From Candidatus Sphingobacterium stercoripullorum (GTDB lineage: Bacteria > Bacteroidota > Bacteroidia > Sphingobacteriales > Sphingobacteriaceae), in assembly GCA_019114715.1 (NCBI GenBank), contig DXEZ01000305.1:1-12204 (forward strand): a stretch of 12,204 bases of DNA, written 5' to 3'. A program made the translations under genes and the position numbers. The notes under the pieces were generated by a model. It was given only the letters and a program-made list of their open reading frames with translations. It was not told the DNA's origin and made no database searches. Shown here in pieces: positions 1-8,137 of this stretch. Numbering within the stretch: the first letter of the stretch is position 1; the number at the start of each line of letters is the position of its first letter.

Positions 1-1481
1 AGACCTTCTTCAAGTGCTCTCAAGGTATTCACATCAATATCGTTGGTAGGCTCGTCTAATAACAATAAGTTGGCACCTTCTTTCAAAGTGATAGCTAGGT
101 GAACCCTATTTCGCTCTCCACCGGAAAGCACACCCACCTTCTTTTGCTGATCAGCTCCTGAGAAGTTAAACTTAGAGACGTAGGCACGTGAGTTCATCAT
201 CTTGGTTCCAAGCATGATATTCTCATTACCCCCAGTAATATTCTCCCATACTGTTTTTTCAGGATCTAAGTCGTGGTGCATCTGGTCCACATATCCTAGC
301 TTCACGGTTTCTCCGACCTTTATTGTTCCTGAATCGGGTTGCTCTTGTCCGGTTATCAACCTGAATAAAGAGGTCTTTCCCGCGCCGTTTGGACCTATCA
401 CGCCAACAATACCGGCAGGAGGAAGAGAAAAACTTAAATCTTCAAACAATAATTTATCACCGTATGCCTTAGAGATATTTTCTGCTTCAATAACAACATT
501 TCCTAAGCGAGGACCAGGAGGAATAAAAAGCTCCAACTTTTCTTCTCTTTCTTTGGTTTCTTCTGATGCTAATTTATCGTAATTATTAAGCCTAGCTTTT
601 GATTTGGCATGACGTGCTTTAGGAGCCATCCTAATCCATTCCAACTCTCTTTCTAAGGTTTTTTGTCTTTTCGTTTCCTGCTTTTCTTCTTGCTCTAATC
701 GTTTTGCTTTTTGATCCAACCAAGAAGAATAATTTCCTTTCCATGGGATTCCTTCTCCCCTATCGAGCTCTAAAATCCACCCTGCAACATTATCCAAAAA
801 GTACCTATCGTGAGTTACTGCTATTACAGTACCTTTGTATTGTTGCAAATGTTGCTCTAACCAATGAACCGACTCTGCATCCAAGTGGTTGGTAGGCTCA
901 TCCAATAGTAAAACATCAGGCTCTTGTAAAAGAAGGCGACATAAAGCCACCCTTCTTCGCTCACCTCCTGACAAAGTGGCAATCTTGAATTCCGGGTCTG
1001 GACAGCGAAGTGCGTCCATTGCTCGCTCTAATTTTGTATCCAACTCCCAAGCGTTAGTCGCGTCAATTTCATCTTGCAACTCGCCTTGCCTTTTAAGAAG
1101 CTTGTCCATTTCGTCTGCATTTTCATAGACCTCTGGCAATGCAAACTTCTCATTTATCTCTTCGTATTCTTTTAATAAAGCGACAGTCTTGGCCACGCCT
1201 TCTTCAACAATTTCAAGAACAGTCTTATTCTCATCAAGCTCTGGCTCCTGCTCCAGATACCCAACAGAGTAGCCTGGAGAGAACACCACCTCCCCTTGAA
1301 AAGACTTATCTATTCCTGCAATAATCCTTAATAATGAGGACTTACCTGAACCGTTTAATCCAAGCACCCCTATTTTTGCTCCATAAAAAAAGGAGAGGTA
1401 AATGTTTTTTAAAACTTGTTTTTGTGGAGGGTAGACTTTACTAACCCCAGCCATTGAAAAAATGATTTTTTCTTCAGACAT
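1..1481 (-). CDS. ettA: EttA-type ABC-F translation factor (energy-dependent translational throttle), C-terminus cut by window edge
   Basis: EttA is a soluble ATPase with no membrane domain. It binds the ribosomal E site and gates the first steps of elongation according to the ATP/ADP state. My translation of the minus strand is open for 493 codons from the ATG at 1481-1479 with no stop or frameshift. It shows two ABC domains: Walker A GLNGSGKS (41-48), signature LSGGE (170-174) and Walker B with LLLDEPTNH (191-199); then Walker A GPNGAGKT (363-370), LSGGE (452-456) and LLLLDEPTND (472-481). Between them is a charged helical linker (about 258-305), the P-site tRNA interaction motif region of ABC-F proteins. 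The ending of domain 1 in NHLDAES and the length (EttA is about 555 aa, so roughly 60 residues are missing) favour EttA over Uup or resistance-type ABC-F proteins. No Shine-Dalgarno is evident. It is divergent from clpC and appears to be transcribed alone. Confidence 0.93.
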   Translation of the reverse strand, partial: MSEEKIIFSMAGVSKVYPPQKQVLKNIYLSFFYGAKIGVLGLNGSGKSSLLRIIAGIDKSFQGEVVFSPGYSVGYLEQEPELDENKTVLEIVEEGVAKTVALLKEYEEINEKFALPEVYENADEMDKLLKRQGELQDEIDATNAWELDTKLERAMDALRCPDPEFKIATLSGGERRRVALCRLLLQEPDVLLLDEPTNHLDAESVHWLEQHLQQYKGTVIAVTHDRYFLDNVAGWILELDRGEGIPWKGNYSSWLDQKAKRLEQEEKQETKRQKTLERELEWIRMAPKARHAKSKARLNNYDKLASEETKEREEKLELFIPPGPRLGNVVIEAENISKAYGDKLLFEDLSFSLPPAGIVGVIGPNGAGKTSLFRLITGQEQPDSGTIKVGETVKLGYVDQMHHDLDPEKTVWENITGGNENIMLGTKMMNSRAYVSKFNFSGADQQKKVGVLSGGERNRVHLAITLKEGANLLLLDEPTNDIDVNTLRALEEG

Positions 1482-1523
1482 ATATTTGATTATAAATTAT
1501 TTGACTATTTCAGTGTATTCTAG

Positions 1524-1531
1524 CAAAGATA
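1524..1531 (-). promoter_or_regulatory. Putative -7 promoter element (TATCTTTG) of ettA
   Basis: The minus strand reads TATCTTTG here, an exact match to the Bacteroidota TAnnTTTG element recognised by the primary sigma factor. It lies 42 bp upstream of the ettA ATG. No TTG (-33 element) is present at the usual 17-23 bp spacing, so the assignment rests on the -7 motif and position only. Confidence 0.45.
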
Positions 1532-1651
1532 AGTAATAATACTAAAGAACTGACATTTTGATAGCTTTAGCAAAACGGCTCAATTGTTGATAATTATAAT
1601 AGAAAGATATAAGCAGGATAAATAATAATTTCTTAGTTTTATATAATCCTG

Positions 1652-1659
1652 TAACTTTG
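1652..1659 (+). promoter_or_regulatory. Putative -7 promoter element (TAACTTTG) of clpC
   Basis: TAACTTTG matches TAnnTTTG and ends 17 bp before the clpC ATG, which would give a very short 5' leader of about 10-12 nt. No well-placed -33 TTG is visible. The AGAAAGG at 1664-1670 could act as a ribosome binding site, but it would lie at the very start of such a transcript. Confidence 0.45.
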
Positions 1660-1676
1660 TAAGAGAAAGGTATAAA

Positions 1677-4211
1677 ATGGAAGCAAAATTTTCACCAAGA
1701 GCAAGTGATGTAATATCGTATAGTCGTGAAGAGGCACTACGTCTTCGCCATGATTATATTGGAACAGAACATTTACTTCTCGGGTTGATTAGAGAAGGGG
1801 ATGGAGTTGCTATAAAAATTCTTAAGAATATTGGGATTGATACACCGGAGTTAAAAACTTCGATTGAAGAAGCGGTAAAAGGTTCTTCAAGTTCAAGAGT
1901 TCCTATTGGCAACGTCCCGCTCACTAAGCAAGCTGAGAAAGTATTGAAGTTTTCTTGCCTAGAAGCAAAAATATTTAAAACAGACATAATAAGAACCGAA
2001 CATCTTCTTTTAGCAATATTAAGAGACGAAGACAACATAGCCTCACAAATTTTAGAGCAGTACAATGTTACTTACGACATCTTTAAACTAGAAGTTGAGC
2101 AAAACAAACCCCCGATTACTGAGACTTATAAAGCCTCAGCAACCGACGATGGGGAGTTTGCCGGTCAAGAACATTATTCTGCACCGAAAAGAACATCAGA
2201 TGTAAAATCTAAAACTCCAGTTTTAGATAATTTTGGCCGAGATCTAACGAAAGCTGCTGAAGAAGGGCGTTTAGACCCTATTGTTGGTAGAGAAAAAGAA
2301 ATAGAGAGAGTTTCTCAAATCTTATCTCGTAGGAAAAAGAACAACCCGATTCTTATTGGAGAACCTGGAGTTGGTAAATCAGCTATTGCCGAAGGCTTAG
2401 CACTACGCATCATCCAAAGGAAAGTGTCTAGAGTACTATTTGAAAAACGGGTGGTAACTCTAGACTTAGCTTCACTTGTTGCGGGCACAAAATACCGCGG
2501 ACAATTTGAAGAACGGATGAAAGCCGTTATGAATGAGTTGGAAAAGTCCCCCAATGTAATCTTATTTATCGATGAGATTCATACCATTGTGGGAGCTGGT
2601 GGCGCATCGGGATCCCTTGACGCATCAAACATCTTCAAACCGGCACTAGCCAGAGGAGATATTCAATGTATCGGTGCAACAACATTAGACGAATACAGAC
2701 AATATATCGAGAAGGACGGTGCTTTAGATCGAAGATTCCAGAAGGTTATGGTAGAGCCAACTTCTCACGAGGAAACCATTGAAATCCTCAATAGGATTAA
2801 AGAGAAGTACGAGGAGCACCATAACGTCACCTATACACCTGAGGCTATTGATGCGTGCGTGGCTTTAACCACTAGATATATCACTGATAGATTCTTACCG
2901 GATAAAGCAATAGACGCTCTGGATGAATCTGGTTCACGAGTTCACTTGACCAATATTCATGTTCCTCAATCTATTATAGATATCGAAGATAAAATTGAAG
3001 AGGTTAAAATAGAAAAAAATGAAGTTGTCAAAAGTCAGAAGTATGAATTGGCAGCTGAACTCAGAGATAAGGAAAAAAAGCTCTTAGAGGAGCTGGATAA
3101 AGAAAAAGTGATTTGGGAAGAAGAAACCAAAACCAAAAGGTATCTAGTCGATGAGGAAAATGTCGCAGAGGTAGTGGCTATGATGACTGGAATCCCAGTT
3201 CAGAAGGTTAATCAAACCGATAGTCAAAAGCTCTTGAATATGGACTCAACGATTAAAAACCGAATTATTGGTCAAGACGGAGCTATTCAAAAGCTTGTAA
3301 AAGCTATTCATCGAACAAGAGCAGGATTAAAAGATCCTAAGAAACCAATCGGATCCTTTATTTTCCTTGGGCCTACTGGTGTGGGTAAGACCGAGCTTGC
3401 AAAGGAGCTCGCTCGATTCATGTTTGACTCGGAAGATTCTCTGATTCAAATAGACATGAGTGAGTACATGGAGAAGTTTGCTGTTTCCCGTTTAGTCGGG
3501 GCGCCTCCAGGGTATGTAGGTTATGAAGAAGGTGGACAACTTACCGAAAAAGTCCGCAGAAAACCTTACGCCGTAGTACTATTGGATGAAATTGAAAAAG
3601 CACATCCTGATGTCTTTAACTTGCTTCTTCAGGTTTTAGAGGAAGGGCAACTAACAGATAGCTTAGGAAGAAAAGTAGACTTTAGAAACACGATAATAAT
3701 CATGACTTCCAACATTGGAGTCAGACAGTTAAAAGAGTTTGGACAAGGTGTAGGATTTACTACATCGGCTAAATCTAGCCAAGCAGATGCGCATGCTCGT
3801 GGAGTTATTGAAACTGCTTTAAAAAGAGCCTTTGCTCCCGAATTTTTAAATCGTGTGGACGATGTTATAGTCTTCAACTCGCTTGAAAAAGAGCATATTT
3901 CAAAAATTATCGATATAGAACTGAAGTATCTATTCGGTAGAGTAGAGGAGCTTGGACATCAAGTAGAAATAACAGATGCCGCTAAAGAATACATCATTGA
4001 CAAAGGATACGATTCCAACTTTGGTGCAAGACCTTTAAAAAGGGCAATCCAAAAGTATTTGGAAGATCCAATTGCCGAAGAAATCCTTAAAGGCGATATC
4101 AAATCAGGCTCTCACCTTACGATCGACTTCGATAAAGAAAAAGAAGAGATTACGGTATCAGCTGGAGGAAAGAACAATGAGGTAGATGCAGATATTGGGG
4201 AAAAGAAATAA
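1677..4211 (+). CDS. clpC: ATP-dependent Clp protease ATP-binding subunit ClpC
   Basis: ClpC is a hexameric AAA+ unfoldase that threads damaged or regulatory proteins into the ClpP peptidase in the cytoplasm. The 844-aa product has the full domain order. Two Clp_N repeats come first (about 5-70 and 80-145). AAA+ domain 1 has Walker A GEPGVGKS (228-235) and Walker B LFIDE (296-300). The short coiled-coil middle domain with a UVR-like motif (about 435-485) separates ClpC from ClpB, whose middle domain is much longer. AAA+ domain 2 has Walker A GPTGVGKT (565-572), Walker B VVLLDE (633-638) and the sensor-2 GARPLKRAI. A VGF tripeptide (692-694) fits the ClpP-docking [LIV]-G-[FL] loop, so it should work with ClpP rather than as a lone disaggregase. 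The start is the first ATG, 6 bp after AGAAAGG. No ctsR, mcsA, mcsB or clpP lies next to it. The tail after about residue 810 is charged and not conserved. Confidence 0.96.
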   Translation: MEAKFSPRASDVISYSREEALRLRHDYIGTEHLLLGLIREGDGVAIKILKNIGIDTPELKTSIEEAVKGSSSSRVPIGNVPLTKQAEKVLKFSCLEAKIFKTDIIRTEHLLLAILRDEDNIASQILEQYNVTYDIFKLEVEQNKPPITETYKASATDDGEFAGQEHYSAPKRTSDVKSKTPVLDNFGRDLTKAAEEGRLDPIVGREKEIERVSQILSRRKKNNPILIGEPGVGKSAIAEGLALRIIQRKVSRVLFEKRVVTLDLASLVAGTKYRGQFEERMKAVMNELEKSPNVILFIDEIHTIVGAGGASGSLDASNIFKPALARGDIQCIGATTLDEYRQYIEKDGALDRRFQKVMVEPTSHEETIEILNRIKEKYEEHHNVTYTPEAIDACVALTTRYITDRFLPDKAIDALDESGSRVHLTNIHVPQSIIDIEDKIEEVKIEKNEVVKSQKYELAAELRDKEKKLLEELDKEKVIWEEETKTKRYLVDEENVAEVVAMMTGIPVQKVNQTDSQKLLNMDSTIKNRIIGQDGAIQKLVKAIHRTRAGLKDPKKPIGSFIFLGPTGVGKTELAKELARFMFDSEDSLIQIDMSEYMEKFAVSRLVGAPPGYVGYEEGGQLTEKVRRKPYAVVLLDEIEKAHPDVFNLLLQVLEEGQLTDSLGRKVDFRNTIIIMTSNIGVRQLKEFGQGVGFTTSAKSSQADAHARGVIETALKRAFAPEFLNRVDDVIVFNSLEKEHISKIIDIELKYLFGRVEELGHQVEITDAAKEYIIDKGYDSNFGARPLKRAIQKYLEDPIAEEILKGDIKSGSHLTIDFDKEKEEITVSAGGKNNEVDADIGEKK

Positions 4212-4229
4212 CCCTAGATTTACCTCGGT

Positions 4230-4274
4230 AATAATACGGCCCATAATTCTTTTAAGATTATGGGCCGTGTTATT
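4230..4274. terminator. Bidirectional hairpin terminator between convergent clpC and nrdF
   Basis: An 18-bp stem (4230-4247 with 4257-4274, all paired with one G-U) encloses a 9-nt loop; the core is ACGGCCCATAAT. It lies 18 bp after the clpC stop and 42 bp beyond the nrdF stop, so it can end both transcripts. On the plus strand it is followed by TATTT and, after a few bases, a run of six T (4283-4288). On the minus strand the following sequence is only moderately T-rich. Confidence 0.85.
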
Positions 4275-4316
4275 TATAAATGTTTTTTAGGATATTCCCG
4301 CAACATTTACAAGCTA

Positions 4317-5312
4317 TTATACCTCAACAGCAATATCCATTTTAAAATCTTCATCTTTTAGATGAACAATCTCCAATGCTTTCTCGTAGTTGGTGGATTT
4401 CTTGGAGAAAAAGTCATGCTGTGTAGTTTCAGTGTTCAATCCGTTTAATACGATGGGGTTAACTTGTTTCACTTCAAATACCGGATCAAAACCCATATTC
4501 ATCAATGCTTTGTTCGCATTGTAACGAACGTATTCTTTCACCTCAGAAGTCAAACCTATTTCAGTATACACCTCTTCCGTGTATTTCATCTCATTTTCAA
4601 ATAAATCGTGTAAAACTTCTAAGTATTTAGCCTTTACTTCTTCTTTATTTGGGAGTTTCTGAAATACATCTTGCGCAATCAATCCTACGAAAATACCGTG
4701 GATAGACTCATCGGCAACGATCTTCTTGATAATATCAGCTGAAGCAACCATTTGACCTTGACCACATAACCATAGCGGCAAGAAAAACCCAGAATAAAAT
4801 AAAAAGGACTCCAACAATACTGATGCTCCTAAAGCCATAAATAAATCCTCATCCGTAGGATTGGGTTTATCAACACCTCTATAAAAGCTATCGATCACGT
4901 TTGCTTTCTTCTGTAAGAACTTGTTATTCTTAACCCATGAAAACACATCGTTAATTTCATTGGATGAAGAAACAGTGGTGAAAATAGTAGAGTACGACTT
5001 CGCATGGATAGCCTCCATCATACACATATAAGATAATACCGCCTTATTTTGTAGAGATTCTACGTGATCAATAATTTTCGGCATTCCTGTATGACTTTGA
5101 AGCGTATCTAATAAAGTCAATCCACCTAATGCTTTCTTATAAGCTTCTTTCATCTCATAGGACAACCCTTTCCAGCTATCCATATCTTTAGAAGGAATAT
5201 ACTCTGTATCAATCCAGAATTGTTTAATATTTTGTTCCCAAAACATTAATACATAATCGTTATCAGGCTTGTTCCAGTTAACAGCTCTAAATACCTTATC
5301 CATGTCTTCCAT
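4317..5312 (-). CDS. nrdF: Class Ib ribonucleoside-diphosphate reductase, beta subunit NrdF
   Basis: NrdF is the radical-generating subunit that starts reduction of ribonucleotides in NrdE. The 331-aa product has the ferritin-like ligand set in order: D69 (TLLDT), E100 and H103 (MEAIHAKSY), E168 (LLESFLFYSGF), and E202 and H205 (DESIH). The radical tyrosine is Y107, at the +4 position after H103 as in other NrdF proteins. The resemblance around GLTLLDTLQ and HAKSYS is to NrdF rather than class Ia NrdB, and nrdI upstream supports class Ib, normally a dimanganese-tyrosyl enzyme. From remembered E. coli numbering, the gap between E100 and E168 is about 8 residues longer. The C-terminus is odd: DEDF, which resembles the usual NrdE-binding tail, is followed by eight more residues. 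The start could instead be M4 (5303), which has GGAAG just upstream. It is last in the operon, 90 bp after nrdE. Confidence 0.94.
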   Translation of the reverse strand: MEDMDKVFRAVNWNKPDNDYVLMFWEQNIKQFWIDTEYIPSKDMDSWKGLSYEMKEAYKKALGGLTLLDTLQSHTGMPKIIDHVESLQNKAVLSYMCMMEAIHAKSYSTIFTTVSSSNEINDVFSWVKNNKFLQKKANVIDSFYRGVDKPNPTDEDLFMALGASVLLESFLFYSGFFLPLWLCGQGQMVASADIIKKIVADESIHGIFVGLIAQDVFQKLPNKEEVKAKYLEVLHDLFENEMKYTEEVYTEIGLTSEVKEYVRYNANKALMNMGFDPVFEVKQVNPIVLNGLNTETTQHDFFSKKSTNYEKALEIVHLKDEDFKMDIAVEV

Positions 5313-5335
5313 TCAAAACGTCTTTTAATGCAGTT

Positions 5336-5373
5336 AATACAAGCCACCGCTAAGTCGCATGGTGGCTTGTATT
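5336..5373 (-). other. Strong hairpin in the nrdE-nrdF intergenic gap
   Basis: A perfect 13-bp inverted repeat (5336-5348 with 5361-5373; AATACAAGCCACC and its complement) surrounds a 12-nt loop inside the 90-bp gap between nrdE and nrdF. In the direction of transcription no U-tract follows (the next bases are AACTGCATTAAAAG), so it does not look like a standard intrinsic terminator. It could stabilise the nrdE mRNA 3' end, be a processing site, or attenuate nrdF expression. The structure is visible in the sequence; the role is inference. Confidence 0.7.
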
Positions 5374-5402
5374 TCAATAAATTTTATAACTCCTACTTAG
5401 CC

Positions 5403-7457
5403 TTACGCTGAGCAAGACACACACTCTTCAATTGAAGATTTCCTAGTTCTTGTGTAATACAAGGACTTCAACCCTACCTTATGCGCATAAATATAATATT
5501 TAGCCAAATCCCTAGTAGAATCCTTTGAGTTGGTGTGCAATATGGTAGAAACCCCCTGATCTATGTGCCTTTGAATAACCGAAACCAACTTCAATACTTT
5601 CATCTGATCCATATCGTAGGCAGATTTGAAGTAGAAGAAGTTATCATTAGTCAAATACGGCATAGGGTAGTAAGTTGTAGAATCACCATATTCTCTAACC
5701 TCAATAGTATCAACGATAGGCATCACCGAAGCCGTAGAGTTCATGATATAAGATGTAGACTGGTTCGGTGCAATAGCCATTCTATAGGCATGATAAATTC
5801 CATGCTCTTGAACTTGTTGCTTTAAGTTATTCCAATCTTCCTGAGTAGGGATAGCTATACCTTCGAACAACTCCTTAACTTTGTCTGTAGTCGGTGAAAA
5901 ATCTTTCTCTAAATATTGATTGAAGTAAGTTCCATCAGCATAGGCGGATTTTTCAAACCCTACGAAAGTTTTCTTTCTTTCTCTGGCGATTTCCATAGAA
6001 GCCTCTAAAGAATAGTAGTTCACCATCATAAAGAATGTGTTCGCAAAATCCAATGCCTCAACCGATTCGTACATGATGAAGCTCTTAGCTAAGTAACCGT
6101 GAAGGTTCATCGCTCCTAGCCCTACAGAGTGCAACTCTCTATTAGCTTTTGCAATAGAAGGAACCATGCTAATATTACTCACATCAGTAACAACAGTTAA
6201 AGCACGCATAGCTGTCTTAACGGCTTCCTTAACCCGCTTATTATCCATGACGGTAGCAATGTTCAAGGAGCCCAAGTTACAAGAGATTCCGTAACGGATT
6301 GTATCTTCTTCCCCATAGCTTTCGATATCTGAAACTTCAGAAACCTGCATAATTTCAGTACATAGGTTAGAAAATTTCACCTGTCCAACTCCATTTAATG
6401 GGTGAACTTTATTGGTGTTATCTTTATAGAATATATAAGGGTACCCCGACTCTTTTTGAGTTTGAGCAATACGCACTAGTAAATGACGAGCATTCACTTT
6501 TCTCTTTTTAATATTCGGGTTATTGACTAACTCCTCGTACATTTCATCCATATCCATATCGTCCATGTACTTACCGTATTCGGTCATTACTGTGTGTGGA
6601 TAGAATAAATAACAAACCTCATCTTTCTCAGCCAATTCCATGAATTTATCAGGAATAACTACACCAATGGATAAAGATTTAATACGTAATTTCTCATCAA
6701 CGTTGATTTTCTTACAGTCTAAAAACTCATCCATATCGGCATGGAAAATATTCAAATAAACTGCACCAGCACCTGGACGCTGCCCTAACTGGTTGGCATA
6801 AGAAAAGGTATCTTCTAAAATCTTCATGATTGGAAGTACACCACCTGCTCTACCGTCTACACCTTTTATGGCTTCACCACGAGCACGAATTTTAGAAATA
6901 TTAAACGCTACTCCGCCTCCAATAGAAGAAAGTTTCATGGCAGAATCAACAGCATAGCCAATTCCGTTTAAAGAGTCGCCTATTTCATCTAGAAAACAAG
7001 ACACCAACTCTCCAGAACGTTTCTTCCCAGCATTTAAAAATGTTGGTGTTGCCGGCTGGTACTCTTGGTTAATAAAAGCCTCTGTATATTCTATAGCTCT
7101 ATCAATTCCTTCGTCTCTGGCTAAAAACAAAGCAACAGCCACCACTCTATCCTCGTATCTTTCTAAAAACTTCTGTCCCGAATCATCTCTAAGTGCATAG
7201 CTCTGAAAGAACTTAAATGCACTCATAAAAGATTGGAAGCGAAACTTTTTACCCATAACGTGGTCGTAGACTTTCTCAATCTCTTCAAAAGTAAACCACT
7301 GGTAAAAATCTATATAGTAGTCGTTTTCAATTAAGTAATCTATCTTTTCCTTTAGGGTGTAAAAGAAAACAGTGTTTTTATTTACATACTCTAAGAAATA
7401 CGCGCGAACAGCTTCCTTATCTTTTTCTAAGCTGAACTCATCGTCCTTCTTAATCAT
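5403..7457 (-). CDS. nrdE: Class Ib ribonucleoside-diphosphate reductase, alpha subunit NrdE
   Basis: NrdE is the catalytic subunit that converts NDPs to dNDPs. With the start at 7457 it has 684 aa, close to other NrdE proteins, and lacks the N-terminal ATP-cone of class Ia NrdA. Catalytic motifs: C154 (LVSCF) and C393 (ISCNLGSLN) as the redox pair, NLCTE with N364, the thiyl-radical cysteine C366 and E368, the adjacent tyrosines Y667-Y668 (LYYTRTR) of the radical-transfer path, and a C-terminal CVSC pair (679-682) that relays electrons from NrdH. The reading frame stays open 75 nt further upstream to an ATG at 7532, but that start would overlap nrdI by more than 60 nt and add residues unlike the family. 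The ATG at 7457 lies 10 bp after the nrdI stop and begins MIKKDDEF. No Shine-Dalgarno is evident, so coupling to nrdI translation is plausible. Confidence 0.95.
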   Translation of the reverse strand: MIKKDDEFSLEKDKEAVRAYFLEYVNKNTVFFYTLKEKIDYLIENDYYIDFYQWFTFEEIEKVYDHVMGKKFRFQSFMSAFKFFQSYALRDDSGQKFLERYEDRVVAVALFLARDEGIDRAIEYTEAFINQEYQPATPTFLNAGKKRSGELVSCFLDEIGDSLNGIGYAVDSAMKLSSIGGGVAFNISKIRARGEAIKGVDGRAGGVLPIMKILEDTFSYANQLGQRPGAGAVYLNIFHADMDEFLDCKKINVDEKLRIKSLSIGVVIPDKFMELAEKDEVCYLFYPHTVMTEYGKYMDDMDMDEMYEELVNNPNIKKRKVNARHLLVRIAQTQKESGYPYIFYKDNTNKVHPLNGVGQVKFSNLCTEIMQVSEVSDIESYGEEDTIRYGISCNLGSLNIATVMDNKRVKEAVKTAMRALTVVTDVSNISMVPSIAKANRELHSVGLGAMNLHGYLAKSFIMYESVEALDFANTFFMMVNYYSLEASMEIARERKKTFVGFEKSAYADGTYFNQYLEKDFSPTTDKVKELFEGIAIPTQEDWNNLKQQVQEHGIYHAYRMAIAPNQSTSYIMNSTASVMPIVDTIEVREYGDSTTYYPMPYLTNDNFFYFKSAYDMDQMKVLKLVSVIQRHIDQGVSTILHTNSKDSTRDLAKYYIYAHKVGLKSLYYTRTRKSSIEECVSCSA

Positions 7458-7467
7458 TATTTCATTA

Positions 7468-7875
7468 TTAAGCAATATCCAGCTCTTGGCTACGTCTTTC
7501 GCTATCATAGTAGTTATTTTTAATAATTTCAATAAATTGATTAATATCCTCTAGTGTACCAGAAAGTTCAAACTTCATAGCGATGGGGATATCGTACGCC
7601 ATGGAAAGCTTGTCTGCCGCTACACCGTAATTCCTACCCCAGTTACGGTTACCGCTAGAAGTAATGGAATAGATTTTCGATGAATTTCTATTCATAAATT
7701 CTTCTGTCGGCTTGGGAATCTGACCAAAGTTAGTAGTGAAAGTAATCAAATGCCCAGGCTCTTCAACTAGCAACTCAGGCGACACTTTCGTCGCCGTCCA
7801 ACCTGTGATTTGGGTTACTTTATTAATAAACCTTTCTACATTCCCCGTTCTCGAATCATAATACAATTGTATCAT
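7468..7875 (-). CDS. nrdI: Class Ib RNR assembly flavodoxin NrdI
   Basis: NrdI is a small FMN flavodoxin that supplies the oxidant needed to assemble the dimanganese-tyrosyl cofactor of NrdF. The 135-aa product (start 7875) begins MIQLYYDSRTGNVERF. Its SRTGNV (8-13) forms the FMN phosphate loop, TTNFG (47-51) the middle flavin loop, and SSGNRNWGRNYG (73-84) the third flavin loop characteristic of NrdI. The frame is also open to an ATG at 7914, but that would overlap nrdH and add 13 residues absent from the family, while the chosen start places a typical beta-strand at the N-terminus. It lies 25 bp after nrdH and 10 bp before nrdE. Its presence identifies the operon as class Ib. No Shine-Dalgarno is visible. 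Confidence 0.93.
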   Translation of the reverse strand: MIQLYYDSRTGNVERFINKVTQITGWTATKVSPELLVEEPGHLITFTTNFGQIPKPTEEFMNRNSSKIYSITSSGNRNWGRNYGVAADKLSMAYDIPIAMKFELSGTLEDINQFIEIIKNNYYDSERRSQELDIA

Positions 7876-7900
7876 TTTGTTTTGTTTTGAAGGGTGAATA

Positions 7901-8137
7901 CTACAACTTGGCAAGCTCGTCTAATTCTTCAGGTTTAAAACCAATAATCCGTTTTTTAACCTCGGTTTCCTCTAAGACTAAAACTGTTGGTACGGTACGC
8001 ACCTTGTATTTCACAGCTAATTCAGGATCATCGTACGGGTTCACTCTTTCATACGCTATTCCTTTTCCGTCTAAAAAAGTTGACACCTGATCACAAGGTG
8101 TACAATCGTTCTTTTCAAATTTGATGATTCTTGCCAT
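7901..8137 (-). CDS. nrdH: NrdH-like glutaredoxin/thioredoxin-fold protein, electron donor for NrdE
   Basis: This 78-aa redoxin is the first gene of the nrd operon and most likely re-reduces the C-terminal CVSC pair of NrdE. It has the thioredoxin fold in minimal form: an N-terminal beta-strand, the active site CTPC (12-15), the cis-proline segment RTVPTV (47-52), and a C-terminal GFKPEEL resembling the GFRPD region of NrdH proteins. The length is typical of NrdH (about 75-80 aa). The active site is unusual, because NrdH proteins generally carry CVQC or CMQC; CTPC is closer to some glutaredoxin- and thioredoxin-like proteins. Operon position is therefore the main argument for the NrdH role. 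A general glutaredoxin-like protein is the alternative. The ATG at 8137 is the only sensible start and is preceded by A/T-rich sequence without a Shine-Dalgarno. Confidence 0.82.
   Translation of the reverse strand: MARIIKFEKNDCTPCDQVSTFLDGKGIAYERVNPYDDPELAVKYKVRTVPTVLVLEETEVKKRIIGFKPEELDELAKL

Noticed and set aside
202..1324. Several plus-strand open frames opposite ettA
   Set aside because: The minus strand encodes an unbroken EttA with all ABC motifs; the opposite frames are serine/proline-rich shadows.
6613..6669. Met/Asp-rich stretch in NrdE (about residues 297-307, YMDDMDMDEMY; coding bases approximately 6530-6570)
   Set aside because: It looked like an insertion, but acidic, aromatic-containing sequence occurs at the same place in other NrdE proteins, so it is normal family variation.
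7458..7532. N-terminal extension of the nrdE frame to an ATG at 7532
   Set aside because: It would overlap nrdI by more than 60 nt, and the extra residues do not resemble NrdE; the ATG at 7457 fits family length and operon spacing.
7876..7914. N-terminal extension of nrdI to an ATG at 7914
   Set aside because: The added residues precede the conserved first beta-strand (MIQLYYDSRTG) and would overlap nrdH.
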